Assembly (NCBI GenBank): GCA_023433445.1 | Contig: JAEZCS010000107.1 | Coordinates: forward strand, 1-64,000 | DNA: 64,000 nucleotides | Reading direction: 5' to 3' | From: Pseudomonadota bacterium | Lineage (GTDB): Bacteria; Pseudomonadota; Alphaproteobacteria; Sphingomonadales; Sphingomonadaceae | Shown: positions 50,037 through 59,491 of the stretch, piece by piece | How the letters are laid out: the number at the start of each line of letters is the position of its first letter | Numbering within the stretch: the first letter of the stretch is position 1 | Notes under the pieces: model-generated | The model's input: only the letters and a program-made list of their open reading frames with translations | The model's database searches: none | What the model was told of the DNA's origin: nothing | Translations under genes and position numbers: made by a program

Positions 50037-52481
50037 ATGCATCTGAGGGAGCGTCAAGCGCTAGCCTATGCGTGCGCGGCTATCGTATCCATTTCGGGGG
50101 TTCCGTATGCGCAAGCACAAGCCGCCGAAATCAATATCCAGGCACAACCACTGGCAAGCGCGCTGAATCGGCTCGCGCTGCAGTCCAAGCGACAAATCCT
50201 ATTTGCCCCCGATCTCGTGATCGACAGGCGATCTGCGCCCTTGAGCGGAAGGATGTCCGCAGACGACGCCCTATCTCGCCTATTGCTGGGAACCGGCTTG
50301 TCGTATCGCAAGCAAGGCGATGTATATTTGGTCAGGCGACAAGTCCCATTGCCGCAGTCCTATTCGGCTCCAACTCGCTCTTCAGCAGACCCGTCTGGTG
50401 CCCCGATGCTCCAGGAGGCGTTTGACCGGCCTGGTGAGCTTGATGAGATCGTCGTCACCGCAGAAAAGCGTTCGGAATCTCTACAGGACACTCCGATCTC
50501 GATCGCCGCATTAAACGCTGATGCTCTTGCCAAGGCGGGCATCTCCAATGTTGGCGACCTAAGCTACCGCGTACCTTCGCTATCCATGACCCCCTTCCCT
50601 AACTCACCTAACGCCCCGCGACTATTTATCCGCGGCATCGGAACCGGCGATCCCCAAGTAACCACTGACGTTTCTGTAGGCGTCTACCTTGATGGAGTGT
50701 ACCTTGCTAGGTCGATTGGGCTCGGCATGGACGTCGCGGACATCGCCCGTATTGAAGTGCTTCGCGGACCACAAGGCACCTTATATGGCCGCAATACAAC
50801 GGGTGGCGCAATCAACATCGTAACTCTGAAACCAGGTCCAGATCTTTCGTTTCGTCAAGAGTTAACCGGCGGCAATTATGACCGATTCCGCAGCAAGTCG
50901 GTCGTCAACGTGCCCCTCACCGAGAATCTATTCATTAAAGGATCTGTACTTTATGATCGCCGTGACGGGCTGGTAGAGAACACAGGCATTGGAAAGGACT
51001 TTGGCGCCTACGAAAAACTGGCTGGCCGAATTGACGCACGATGGCAACCAAATTCCAAATTGACCGTTGATTACAGCTTTGACCGTTCGCACGCCGATAA
51101 TACGTCATATTACTATCAGCTCCTCGATACTGCACCGCTTTTTGAGGGGGTTCTTGTTGATAGCCGCAAGCGCCTGACGCGAGCGTCTCTGCCAAATCCG
51201 TTTTTATCGGGCGATGCAGATATCAGTGGTCATGCGCTTACGATCACAGCAGAAACTCCGATGGGCGAGCTTAAATCGATTACGGCCTACCGGCGACTAC
51301 GTGATTTTACATATCAGGATTATTCAGCCAACCCCTTCATAAGTATAACTGGAGGAACGCAGTCGACTCGGCAAAACCAAGTGAGTCAGGAACTCCAACT
51401 AGTTGGATCGACACCGTCGCGCGCACTTGACTATGTTGCCGGCCTCTACTTCTTTCGCGAGAAAGGCCGTGTTCGTCTTCTTGATACCGTGGACCTGATT
51501 GGTTTTGCGGCCTTTAAAGATGTGACTGCTATCAACGAAGCTTATGCTGCGTACGCCCAGATCGGTTGGCGTCCGGGCGGTAGTTCTCCATTTTCGTTAA
51601 CGATTGGAGGTCGTTATTCGCTGGATGATCGCCATGCCGACAATCATTCCGGCGATCGCGTGGGTGTCTCATTCGCAAAATTCACACCCTCTATTTCGGC
51701 GGAATATCGATTTAATCGAGACGCGCTGGTGTATGCCAAAATAGTATCTGGATATAAATCTGGCGGCTTTAATCTCCGCTCAGCCTTTTTCAGTGACAGT
51801 TTTGAACCGGAAACTCTAACCTCATATGAAGTGGGATGGAAGACTGAATGGCTCGACAGGAGGCTGCGTATCAACGGCGCCCTGTTCTACGCAGATTATC
51901 GCGACATTCAACTCGACATTGTCATTCCCAACCAGCCAAATCCTACTCTCACACGAACAGAGAACGCCGGCAAGGCTCATGTGAAGGGGTTAGAGCTGGA
52001 CATTGACGCTCTACCGACATCGTGGCTTCGGCCCTCAATCTCCTATTCTTATGTTAAGGGAAAAGTCACTCGTGTGGTTGGCGACGATCCCAGCTTTTAC
52101 CGCTTCCAGAATACTCCGCGCCACCAGCTTACTGCGCGTGTTGATGCGGATCTGGCGAAGACTTCCGTGGGCGTAGTCACCGCTAGTTTGGATTATAACT
52201 ACAAGGATAACATCTTCACCTCGGCAAGGCCTAATCCCCCCGGCTTCTATCCACCCGGCGACTTCATACCGGCATATTCGCTTGTGAATGCACGCCTGGC
52301 CCTTTCAGGTGAGAACTGGATAGGAAAAGGCAAGTTTGAACTCGCCCTCTGGGCACGTAACCTCTTGAATGAGGAGTATCGGATTGAAGGGCAAGGAAGC
52401 TTCTACCAACTGCATGGAACGCGATTGGGCGTATTTGGTGAGCCTCGCACGATCGGCGTGGACGCGCGCTTCTCATATTAA
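50037..52481 (+). CDS. TonB-dependent receptor with STN domain
   Basis: An 814-residue outer-membrane receptor: signal peptide ending YAQAQA (about 1-30), STN domain (about 33-100: [51 protein letters not shown]), TonB box [11 protein letters not shown] (about 137-147), plug ([64 protein letters not shown]), and a barrel ending VDARFSY. The [24 protein letters not shown] pattern is that of the large sphingomonad receptors for plant or xenobiotic compounds. It lies 71 bp after fecR. The ligand is unknown; the NTF2-like gene that follows suggests it feeds a degradation step. Confidence 0.9.
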   Translation: [814 protein letters not shown]

Positions 52482-52504
52482 CAATGTAAGATGGAGGATG
52501 ACAA

Positions 52505-52972
52505 ATGACGCCTAATGAAGCAGCCTACCGCGAAATTGAACAGCTCCTTTATCGCTATGCTTGGATGGTCGATAAGCGCGAGTGGAACCTCATGGACCAG
52601 GTGTTTGCGCCTGGGGGCACGATCGACTACGCAACGACCGGCGGCCCGGGAAAGATGCCTTATCGTGATGCCCTTAATTGGCTTGATGAGGCGCTGTCTG
52701 GATACCCGATCAACCTCCATCACATCACCAACATCTCGGTTGACGTCTCCGGCGATGAAGGCAAGTCACGCTGTTATTTCACCGCTCCCATGGGCCGCAA
52801 GGAAGCAGACGGCAAATCAATCTTTGTGACCAACGCGGGGTACTATCTGGATGATCTGAGGCGCGTCGATGGCAAGTGGCTAATTGCTGCTCGGTATTGC
52901 GATATGACGGTCCAGATCGGCGACCTTCCGGCTGACCACTTCATCCCAGAGGCAAGGCCTGTCGGCGAGTAG
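52505..52972 (+). CDS. NTF2-like (SnoaL_4 type) protein
   Basis: A 155-residue cone-fold protein: NEAAYREIEQLLYRYAWMVDKREWNLMDQVFAPGGTIDY (about 3-42), LHHITNISVDVSG, and GYYLDDLRRVDGKWLIAARYCDMTVQ. The two conserved positions Y/D...H in YRYAWMVDKREW and HHITN suit the SnoaL_4 group, whose members include steroid isomerase-, dehydratase- and ring-hydroxylating dioxygenase beta-like enzymes. A strong ribosome site (GGAGGATGACAA) precedes it, 23 bp after the receptor stop, so it is in the same operon and probably modifies the imported ligand. No alpha-type partner subunit is nearby. Confidence 0.8.
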   Translation: MTPNEAAYREIEQLLYRYAWMVDKREWNLMDQVFAPGGTIDYATTGGPGKMPYRDALNWLDEALSGYPINLHHITNISVDVSGDEGKSRCYFTAPMGRKEADGKSIFVTNAGYYLDDLRRVDGKWLIAARYCDMTVQIGDLPADHFIPEARPVGE

Positions 52973-53576
52973 GCCGGAGTTCGCGTCGGCGATTGAACCA
53001 TATCAGATTGCGTCACATGGGTTGGCCGCTGTCAGCACCAATGGCGCAGATTCAAGGCTGAAGAGCAAGGAGGGTTTGGGCTTCATCGCTGTAATGAGAT
53101 ACGCGAATCCAGCGCAAACCTTTCCTAAAAATGTCTTCCGAAGAGGCCTGTACTTAGAGAATGAGGGATATTGCGGCATCCGTCGGCACTTTCCGACCGA
53201 GGGACAGGATGCCGATCATGCTCGACGGCCGTAGTTTCACCGCGAGAAAAGCAATGGCCGAACCATATTGAACCCGGCACACAAGAGCGCTGCTGAGAAA
53301 CGCGACGCCAGACGCTCTCGTCCCCTTATTCTCTCAGGCGTAGGGCTAGCGATCAGTGCTAGGGGCGCTGAACTGGTCCGATTTGTCAACCACGGCCGCC
53401 CCCAGTTCATCTGTCCGATTTCGGCTCTGCCACGTCGATGGCGACACCAACATATTGCGCTACTTAGCAGATCATTGAATGAAACATAACCGCAGTTATC
53501 GGACTTTTATTCGAGGTCAGCCGGTAGCGATCAGTTGGCCTATGTCTGCATAGCCGCCCGAGGCCTTACACCCGGA
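52973..53576. other. Junction region, no supported gene
   Basis: Between the NTF2-like gene and the small defence-island protein. Short frames occur on both strands (for example MPIMLDGRSFTARKAMAEPY near 53210-53268) but none has a convincing length, ribosome site and family match. The mixed character suggests rearranged leftovers of mobile DNA. Confidence 0.4.
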
Positions 53577-53978
53577 TCAGCGGACGACATGCGCACTGAA
53601 AGCGCCAGTCCTCTCATCAAATTCATCCAGCTGCCAAAGGACACCCTTATGGGGGAAGCATCGCTCAATTTGCCTGGGATCCGCCTCGATGTCCGCAGCC
53701 ACAGCGATGACGGCCCGAAACTGACCGCGGAGATTGTCGCGACAATGTTTCAGCAGCTGGGTGCGCTCGATTGATCCCGGACGGCTACGCCACTCGGCGT
53801 CCGGGTCTTCGGTATCGTCATAAGTGAGATTGCCGTTCTTGCCCTTCACCCCATCCTGCCAGAGGACAAGCGCTACGGTCATTCCATCCACAGATTGACC
53901 GGACCAACTCCAGCGAGTGTTGGCCAGTTTAACATCAAAATGCTCGAATGACGTTGTCTTGTTCCAAGATTCACGCAT
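53577..53978 (-). CDS. Conserved protein of unknown function (defence-island associated)
   Basis: A 133-residue soluble protein: MRESWNKTTSFEHFDVKLAN, then RWSWSGQSVDGMTVALVLWQDGV, LRGQFRAVIAVAADIEADPRQIERCFP and FDERTGAFSAHVV. It looks like one alpha/beta domain with conserved Trp residues at the start. I recall unnamed proteins of this type next to restriction genes. ATG 53978 follows AAAGGGCGGAA; the upstream extension has no support. It is 151 bp after the DUF262 gene on the same strand. Function unknown; a companion of the GmrSD-like nuclease is plausible but unproven. Confidence 0.55.
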   Translation of the reverse strand: MRESWNKTTSFEHFDVKLANTRWSWSGQSVDGMTVALVLWQDGVKGKNGNLTYDDTEDPDAEWRSRPGSIERTQLLKHCRDNLRGQFRAVIAVAADIEADPRQIERCFPHKGVLWQLDEFDERTGAFSAHVVR

Positions 53979-54129
53979 TTCCGCCCTTTTCCTGTATTTC
54001 CTAAATGCAAAATCCTTAAGAAGGTAATTGCGGCAAGAGTACACTGACGCGTCGCCGCTATAAAACATTCCCCTTGATCAGACGATAACACAAACCGATT
54101 AACATTTCTTTAGTTAGTTCATCAACCTT

Positions 54130-55809
54130 TCAAATCGCCCAGTTATTATAGATAGTCTTGAGCAAGTTCTGCTGGCGGACCGCTACTACTTCTGGTGTCC
54201 ACTCCTTCTGCGTCAATACTTGGCTGGTTAATGCATATGATGATACATTCTTGGTGCCTGAAAAGTAGATATCGCACTTCGGGCCAAATTCGTAATTCTG
54301 CGCCGATGAATTCTTCTTCTTGTTAAGCGGAACCAGGTTGGCGAGCCGATGCACCCACACCTTGCGCTCGGCGGCGTCGGGCCACCATTCTTTCCATTCG
54401 CTGTTTGCAGGCACGGTCTGCGGCAGAACGTGTTCGATCGTCAGAATGGATGGGTCGTAAGTGGCGGCACCATCCGAAATGAAGGAATCGAGCCGTAGAA
54501 GCAAATAATTGCGTCGGCGAGGAGTAAGTTCGTAGATGTTTCCGTCGAGCGCCTCGCGAAAGTCTTCGACGTTTTCATCGGTGAACTGGAATGTTTCCAT
54601 CTCATCGGGTTCCACGCCAGACTGGATATCACCGATAAGGTCTGCATAGACCTCAATCCGGTCATTCACATTCCACCTGCAAATGTGCATGAAAGCGGCT
54701 AATCGCTCTAGGAGTTCAAAGAAGCGCGCAACCCGCTTAGGCTTGTTACGCTGCTCCTTAAGATAAAGCATCGCCGGCGGAATCCAGTCAGAGTTGTCAA
54801 TCCGCTGAAGCCACTTGATATAGTAATTTACGGTTTCGGCGTGTGATGTCGCCGAAAAGGAGGCATTGCGAATTGCATCCAGCGCATCCGAGAATGGCTC
54901 TAGAACTTCATCAATGAAGATTTTAGGATCGGGATTCTTTGGCAAGACGTGCGTTCTAAACTCCTCTAGCAAAATCCGCTTAGCTTTCTCCTTGGCGTAG
55001 ATCATGCGGAGATAGGTGAAAAGGTCGCGAAAGCCTTCTCGCGTGAGTTCAACCTCCATTTCTTCCCACTTGTCGTTGTAGAGCTGACGGTCGCTCTCGC
55101 TCTTCAACTTACCGATCGTGTCTGCCTTGATAATGTCAGTTGGCTGGAGATCGAGGCCGCGGCTGTTCATGACCGAAAATACTCTAAAGGCCGACTCCTG
55201 GCTCGCCGTTGAGACGGCGACGAGGTAACAGCGCGTCAGAAGGAACGTCACAAACGCGCGCAGCTTCTCCTGCGTCGGAAGGGCTTCGGCAACGGCCTGA
55301 ACAAAATGCCTTGCGTTGTCACGGATATTAACTTGCGACTCGTTCTCTAGCGAAGAGGAGTCAAGATCGATCAGGGCATTTAACTGTAGATTTTGGATGT
55401 ATTTTGAAAAGAACGCTTTGTCGCGCTCTCGCAGCGACAAACGAGGTTTCGGCAAGATGCCTTCCATCTTCTTGCCCGGCTCCAAGATGTAAGGGCGAAT
55501 CTCCTCACTGTCCTCGCCGTCGTTCGCCGAAGCCATTGCGGCGAGCAGGATGGTAAGTGTCGTCAGGCGCTGTTGCCCGTCAATCACCTGCGAATAGGCG
55601 CTCTCTTCGGATTTGATTAGCACGATGCTGCCGAGAAAATAGCCCTCCTCTTGCTCGGCTTGAAAGAAGGCGATTAGGTCATCGAAAAGCTCACCGGCCT
55701 GATCGGGGGTCCAAGCGTAGGGGCGCTGGTACGAGGGGATGACATACTCGAAATCAGACGAGAAAATCTTGGAAAGAGGATATTCAGCACCACTGATCTT
55801 CTTCGACAC
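54130..55809 (-). CDS. DUF262/DUF1524 protein (GmrSD-type type IV restriction enzyme)
   Basis: A 559-residue single-chain enzyme. Residues about 1-240 form DUF262 (ParB-like NTPase): VIPSYQRPYAW, GYFLGSIVLI and the signature VIDGQQRLTTLTILLA (75-90). The C-terminal DUF1524 is an HNH nuclease: TIEHVLPQTVPANSEW and HRLANLVPLNKKKNSSAQNYEF (near 470-525). GmrSD proteins restrict phage DNA with modified bases such as glucosylated hydroxymethylcytosine. The start is taken as GTG 55809 (MSKKISGAEY) because no ATG precedes the conserved part. It lies downstream of the type I restriction operon on the same strand, 277 bp away. Confidence 0.85.
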   Translation of the reverse strand: MSKKISGAEYPLSKIFSSDFEYVIPSYQRPYAWTPDQAGELFDDLIAFFQAEQEEGYFLGSIVLIKSEESAYSQVIDGQQRLTTLTILLAAMASANDGEDSEEIRPYILEPGKKMEGILPKPRLSLRERDKAFFSKYIQNLQLNALIDLDSSSLENESQVNIRDNARHFVQAVAEALPTQEKLRAFVTFLLTRCYLVAVSTASQESAFRVFSVMNSRGLDLQPTDIIKADTIGKLKSESDRQLYNDKWEEMEVELTREGFRDLFTYLRMIYAKEKAKRILLEEFRTHVLPKNPDPKIFIDEVLEPFSDALDAIRNASFSATSHAETVNYYIKWLQRIDNSDWIPPAMLYLKEQRNKPKRVARFFELLERLAAFMHICRWNVNDRIEVYADLIGDIQSGVEPDEMETFQFTDENVEDFREALDGNIYELTPRRRNYLLLRLDSFISDGAATYDPSILTIEHVLPQTVPANSEWKEWWPDAAERKVWVHRLANLVPLNKKKNSSAQNYEFGPKCDIYFSGTKNVSSYALTSQVLTQKEWTPEVVAVRQQNLLKTIYNNWAI

Positions 55810-56086
55810 GATCGGCCCCCGTTGCCCATTGAAGAGGTTCGCTCGGTCGGCTGTACAGGCACTGCGATCAGGCGCAACCAACTTTTAGCGATGCTCGCGG
55901 GGATCGACGCTTCGGAGTCCAGACTTGCCTGAGCGGCTGCCTTCTAAATAATCGACAGCGCCTTTCGCGTGCTAGTCGAGGCCATCAACATAAGGGCAGT
56001 TATCGAACTCTCGCCTGATTCTGGCCGTAGGTATCCACTAGCCGGCCCCACATGTAGCGGCTAATAGCTACCGCAACCCCGGGGTG

Positions 56087-59000
56087 TCACGCAGCTGCTC
56101 TCTCGCTCACATTACTCAAGACCTGCACTATGCGAATCACTTCGGCTTGCGGAAATAATCCGCTTACGCCTTGGTCATCAAAGTCCGTAAACGGGCTTTC
56201 ATAGAGACGGCGCGGGTCCATCGCACCGCGTTCGGTCAGATGATCGACGATCAGATTGATAAACTCGATCTGATTGGCGCTGTTGTTTTGCGCCGCCAAA
56301 AACTCCCCAAAGGCTGATTTCGCCGCTTCACGGTCAAGACCAATCAGCGAACGGACGAACAGGCCAAGCCCGCCTTGCTCTTGCAACAAGGCAAAATCGT
56401 CATCCGAAGCATCCGCCTCATCGCGCAAAATTCGCTCCAACTCGGCTAGGTCTTGCGGCGTAAGCTGCTCGTTGCGCCGGAGCTTTTGGATCGTGAGATG
56501 ATCGGTATTGGATTTCAGGAAATGCCGGACCTTCATCTGAAAGCGGGCTTTATCAGTGCCGACACTCACGTCCGGCAATGTGATGGCCGATCCTTCGCCA
56601 ATCTCGTCTTCGAAATCGGTGTAAACAATCTGGCGTTCATCGCCTTGGATGAGCTTGATGAGTGAACGCAAGCGGCGACGCATCTGCTCCAGCATCCAGG
56701 CGTCGATATCCTGCCAGTATTCGTCAGTCTGCACCTCAAGGATGAGTTGCATCTCAGCATGGACCATGGGCACATTGCTCAGCCCTTCGAGCTTTCCGGC
56801 GAGCGCCACGACCTTTTCCTTGCACCGCGTGAAGCTCGCGTCATTTTGCAGAAGGGCAAGCTGGCCTGTCAAAACGATATAGTCGAACTGCTTGGCGGCA
56901 ACGTCGTTATCGACCAATGCCGTGGGAAGCCCTGCAACCTCGTGGATCAGGATATTCCGGTCCTCGCCGCTGAAACGATCCCATGCTGAACGCGTCTGGA
57001 ATTGTTCCACGGCGCGGCGTCTGGCGCGAACGAGGAAGTTATCGAGGCTCATGCCGCTCACTTCTTCGAACAGCCGCCCGCGAACATCGAGATCGAGCTG
57101 CGCCAGTCCGCCCTCCCGTTCCGCCTCCGGCAGTTCCTGGAGATGCGAGGCAATCGCCACGCGTGCGGCGAAAAGACGCTGACTCAGCGACTCGCCTACT
57201 GGGCTATCGACGACTTTGGGATTCTGATTGAAGAACTCGAAGTTCTGGCAGAAGTCGAAGATGTTGAAGGTTTCCTTGTGCCGCCCCGGACCAAATAGGT
57301 CGTGACGCAAGCGCGTCCCGCGCCCGATCATCTGCCAGAATTTCGTCCGGGAGCGAACAATCTTGAAGAATACAAGATTCAGAACCTCGGGCACGTCGAT
57401 CCCGGTATCCAGCATATCGACCGATATCGCGATGTGCGGTGACTTTTCCGGATCAGTAAAATCATCGATCAGCGATTGGGCATACTCTGTCTTAAAATCG
57501 ATCACGCGGGCGAACTGACCGGCCAAATGCGGATAGTTGGCGTCGAACCGCTTAGCGATAAACTGCGCGTGATCGTGGTTTTTGGCAAAGATGATCGACT
57601 TGCCCAGCAGGTCGCCTTCGGCAACCTTGAGCCCATGGGTCATCAGGTGCTTGAGCACCTTATCAACCGTGTCCTCGTTGAAGAGCCATTTGTTGACCGC
57701 GCCAGGATCAATGTCACCGGAGGGGAGCTTATCCTCCCACTCCAGCATATCCCATTTCTCTTTATCCTCGTCGGACAGCTCTTCGTACTTGATGCCCTCG
57801 CGCACGAATTTGAGCGGCACGGAGACGACGCTGGGCGGAACGAGGAATCCATCAGCCACGGCTTCATCCAGCTCATAGGCATCTGTCGGGACGCCCGTTT
57901 CAAGCTCGAATAGCTTATAGGTATCGCGGTCGCTTTCATCCCGAGGCGTGGCGGTGAGACCGACGAGCAGGCTGTCGAAATATTCGAAGATCGCGCCGTA
58001 TTTCCGGTAGATCGAGCGATGCGCCTCGTCGATCACGATGAGGTCGAAATGCCCCGGTCCGTATTTGCGTTGGCCGTTCTGCATCTCGTCGATGAGGTTC
58101 ATCATCGTCGGATACGTGGCGACGCATACGCGCGCGCCGTTGTGATCGTTCTTCTTCGGATCGTGCTTTTCGATCAGGTTCGCGCTTGGCGCTGACGACA
58201 AATGCGCTTTGAAATTGCTGTGGGCCTGTTTGACCAGCGCCACGCGGTCGGCCAGGAACAGTACGCGCTTGCACCAGTTCGCACGCATGAGCTGATCGAT
58301 CAGCGCGATGACGGTGCGCGTCTTGCCGGAGCCGGTGGCCATGACCAGCAGCGCCTTTCGCTGATGATCCTTCTCAAACACTTCGCCGACGCGGCGGATG
58401 GCCCGCGTCTGGTAATAGCGCTCGACGATATTTGGATCGATACTGACGCTGGAGAGCGTGCGACGCGTCGATTTACGCTGTCGCCACAATTCCAGCTCAT
58501 CTTTTTTCAGGAATCCATGCACCTGCCGAGGCGGATAGCGCGTATCATCCCACTGCCAATGCTCGTACCCGTTCGAATAGAAGATCAGCGGGCGGACGCC
58601 GAATTCTGCCTCAAGGCAATCGGCGTAGAGCTTGGCTTGTTGCTGCCCCACGCGCGGGTCGCGCTTGGTACGCTTAGCTTCAACCAGAGCCAGCGGTTTG
58701 CCGTCATCACCCCATAGCACATAATCGACAAAGCCCTGCTCGGCCTGGTTGGGCATCCCCTTGACTGGATATTCCCGGTCACGTTCCTGATCGAGCTGCC
58801 ACCCTGCTTCCGCCAGCAACAAGTCGATAAAGGCATCGCGGGTCTTCTCTTCGTTGTAATCGTGCTTGTCCTCGGCCTTCTGGTTCGCGGCCTTGATCGC
58901 GGCGATTTCGGCCTGGAGCGCTTTCAGCTCAGCATCGAGCGCCAGGCGATCTTCCTCGCTCTTGATCCGCGCGGCCTGTGCTTCGGCCAAAGCCTCGGCG

Positions 59001-59491
59001 AAGTCCTCGCTTTCCTTGGCCAACGCCTGCAACTTGGCGAGCGTTGAAGCCTCGACTTGCACTGCCTTCGGCAGCGCATCGGCATTGAAGGCAATCGTCG
59101 CGTCCGGCTTTGCCCCGCGCCCATAGGTGCGCACCAGCCAATAGGAGAAATGAAACAGCTCGCGCACCGTCGTCACGGCGTGCTGCACTGGTACGGCACG
59201 GGCTTCATGCACCGCCTTGTTGCCAAAATCTTTGATTATGCGCGCTTTGGTGACAAGCACGTTGCCGACCAGAGCGCGGAACGTCCCCTCATGGATCAGC
59301 GCCGAAAGCGCCGTGTCGTAGGGCGAACGCAGATTGAGGTCGTTGTCGTACATCCACTTGACCGCGCTTTCGAGCGCAAGCCGCGCATAGAAGCACGCGC
59401 CGCGTGGGTCAGCCAGCACCGCCGCTTCCGCCTTCTGGGCCAGTTCATAGACTGGAGAAAACTCAGATTTCAGAAAGGCGAATTGGCTCAT
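56087..59491 (-). CDS. hsdR: Type I restriction enzyme R subunit (EcoEI type)
   Basis: A 1134-residue motor and nuclease subunit. Residues about 1-125 are DUF4145 (FYARLALESAVKWMYDN, FGNKAVHEARAV); 145-215 form a coiled coil; 215-305 hold the nuclease domain with D256, E271 and K273 (VEAKR); helicase motifs follow: ATGSGKT (385-391), DEAH (488-491) and LTATPRD (512 onward). The last 170 residues form the EcoEI_R_C region. With HsdM and HsdS it cuts unmethylated DNA away from the recognition site. Its start overlaps the TIGR02391 gene's end by 4 bp. Length and domains appear complete, so it is probably active. Confidence 0.93.
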   Translation of the reverse strand: MSQFAFLKSEFSPVYELAQKAEAAVLADPRGACFYARLALESAVKWMYDNDLNLRSPYDTALSALIHEGTFRALVGNVLVTKARIIKDFGNKAVHEARAVPVQHAVTTVRELFHFSYWLVRTYGRGAKPDATIAFNADALPKAVQVEASTLAKLQALAKESEDFAEALAEAQAARIKSEEDRLALDAELKALQAEIAAIKAANQKAEDKHDYNEEKTRDAFIDLLLAEAGWQLDQERDREYPVKGMPNQAEQGFVDYVLWGDDGKPLALVEAKRTKRDPRVGQQQAKLYADCLEAEFGVRPLIFYSNGYEHWQWDDTRYPPRQVHGFLKKDELELWRQRKSTRRTLSSVSIDPNIVERYYQTRAIRRVGEVFEKDHQRKALLVMATGSGKTRTVIALIDQLMRANWCKRVLFLADRVALVKQAHSNFKAHLSSAPSANLIEKHDPKKNDHNGARVCVATYPTMMNLIDEMQNGQRKYGPGHFDLIVIDEAHRSIYRKYGAIFEYFDSLLVGLTATPRDESDRDTYKLFELETGVPTDAYELDEAVADGFLVPPSVVSVPLKFVREGIKYEELSDEDKEKWDMLEWEDKLPSGDIDPGAVNKWLFNEDTVDKVLKHLMTHGLKVAEGDLLGKSIIFAKNHDHAQFIAKRFDANYPHLAGQFARVIDFKTEYAQSLIDDFTDPEKSPHIAISVDMLDTGIDVPEVLNLVFFKIVRSRTKFWQMIGRGTRLRHDLFGPGRHKETFNIFDFCQNFEFFNQNPKVVDSPVGESLSQRLFAARVAIASHLQELPEAEREGGLAQLDLDVRGRLFEEVSGMSLDNFLVRARRRAVEQFQTRSAWDRFSGEDRNILIHEVAGLPTALVDNDVAAKQFDYIVLTGQLALLQNDASFTRCKEKVVALAGKLEGLSNVPMVHAEMQLILEVQTDEYWQDIDAWMLEQMRRRLRSLIKLIQGDERQIVYTDFEDEIGEGSAITLPDVSVGTDKARFQMKVRHFLKSNTDHLTIQKLRRNEQLTPQDLAELERILRDEADASDDDFALLQEQGGLGLFVRSLIGLDREAAKSAFGEFLAAQNNSANQIEFINLIVDHLTERGAMDPRRLYESPFTDFDDQGVSGLFPQAEVIRIVQVLSNVSERAAA

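Noticed and set aside
53535..53774. A 79-codon plus-strand frame
   Set aside because: Overlaps the end of the 133-residue minus-strand protein, which has a better start and composition.
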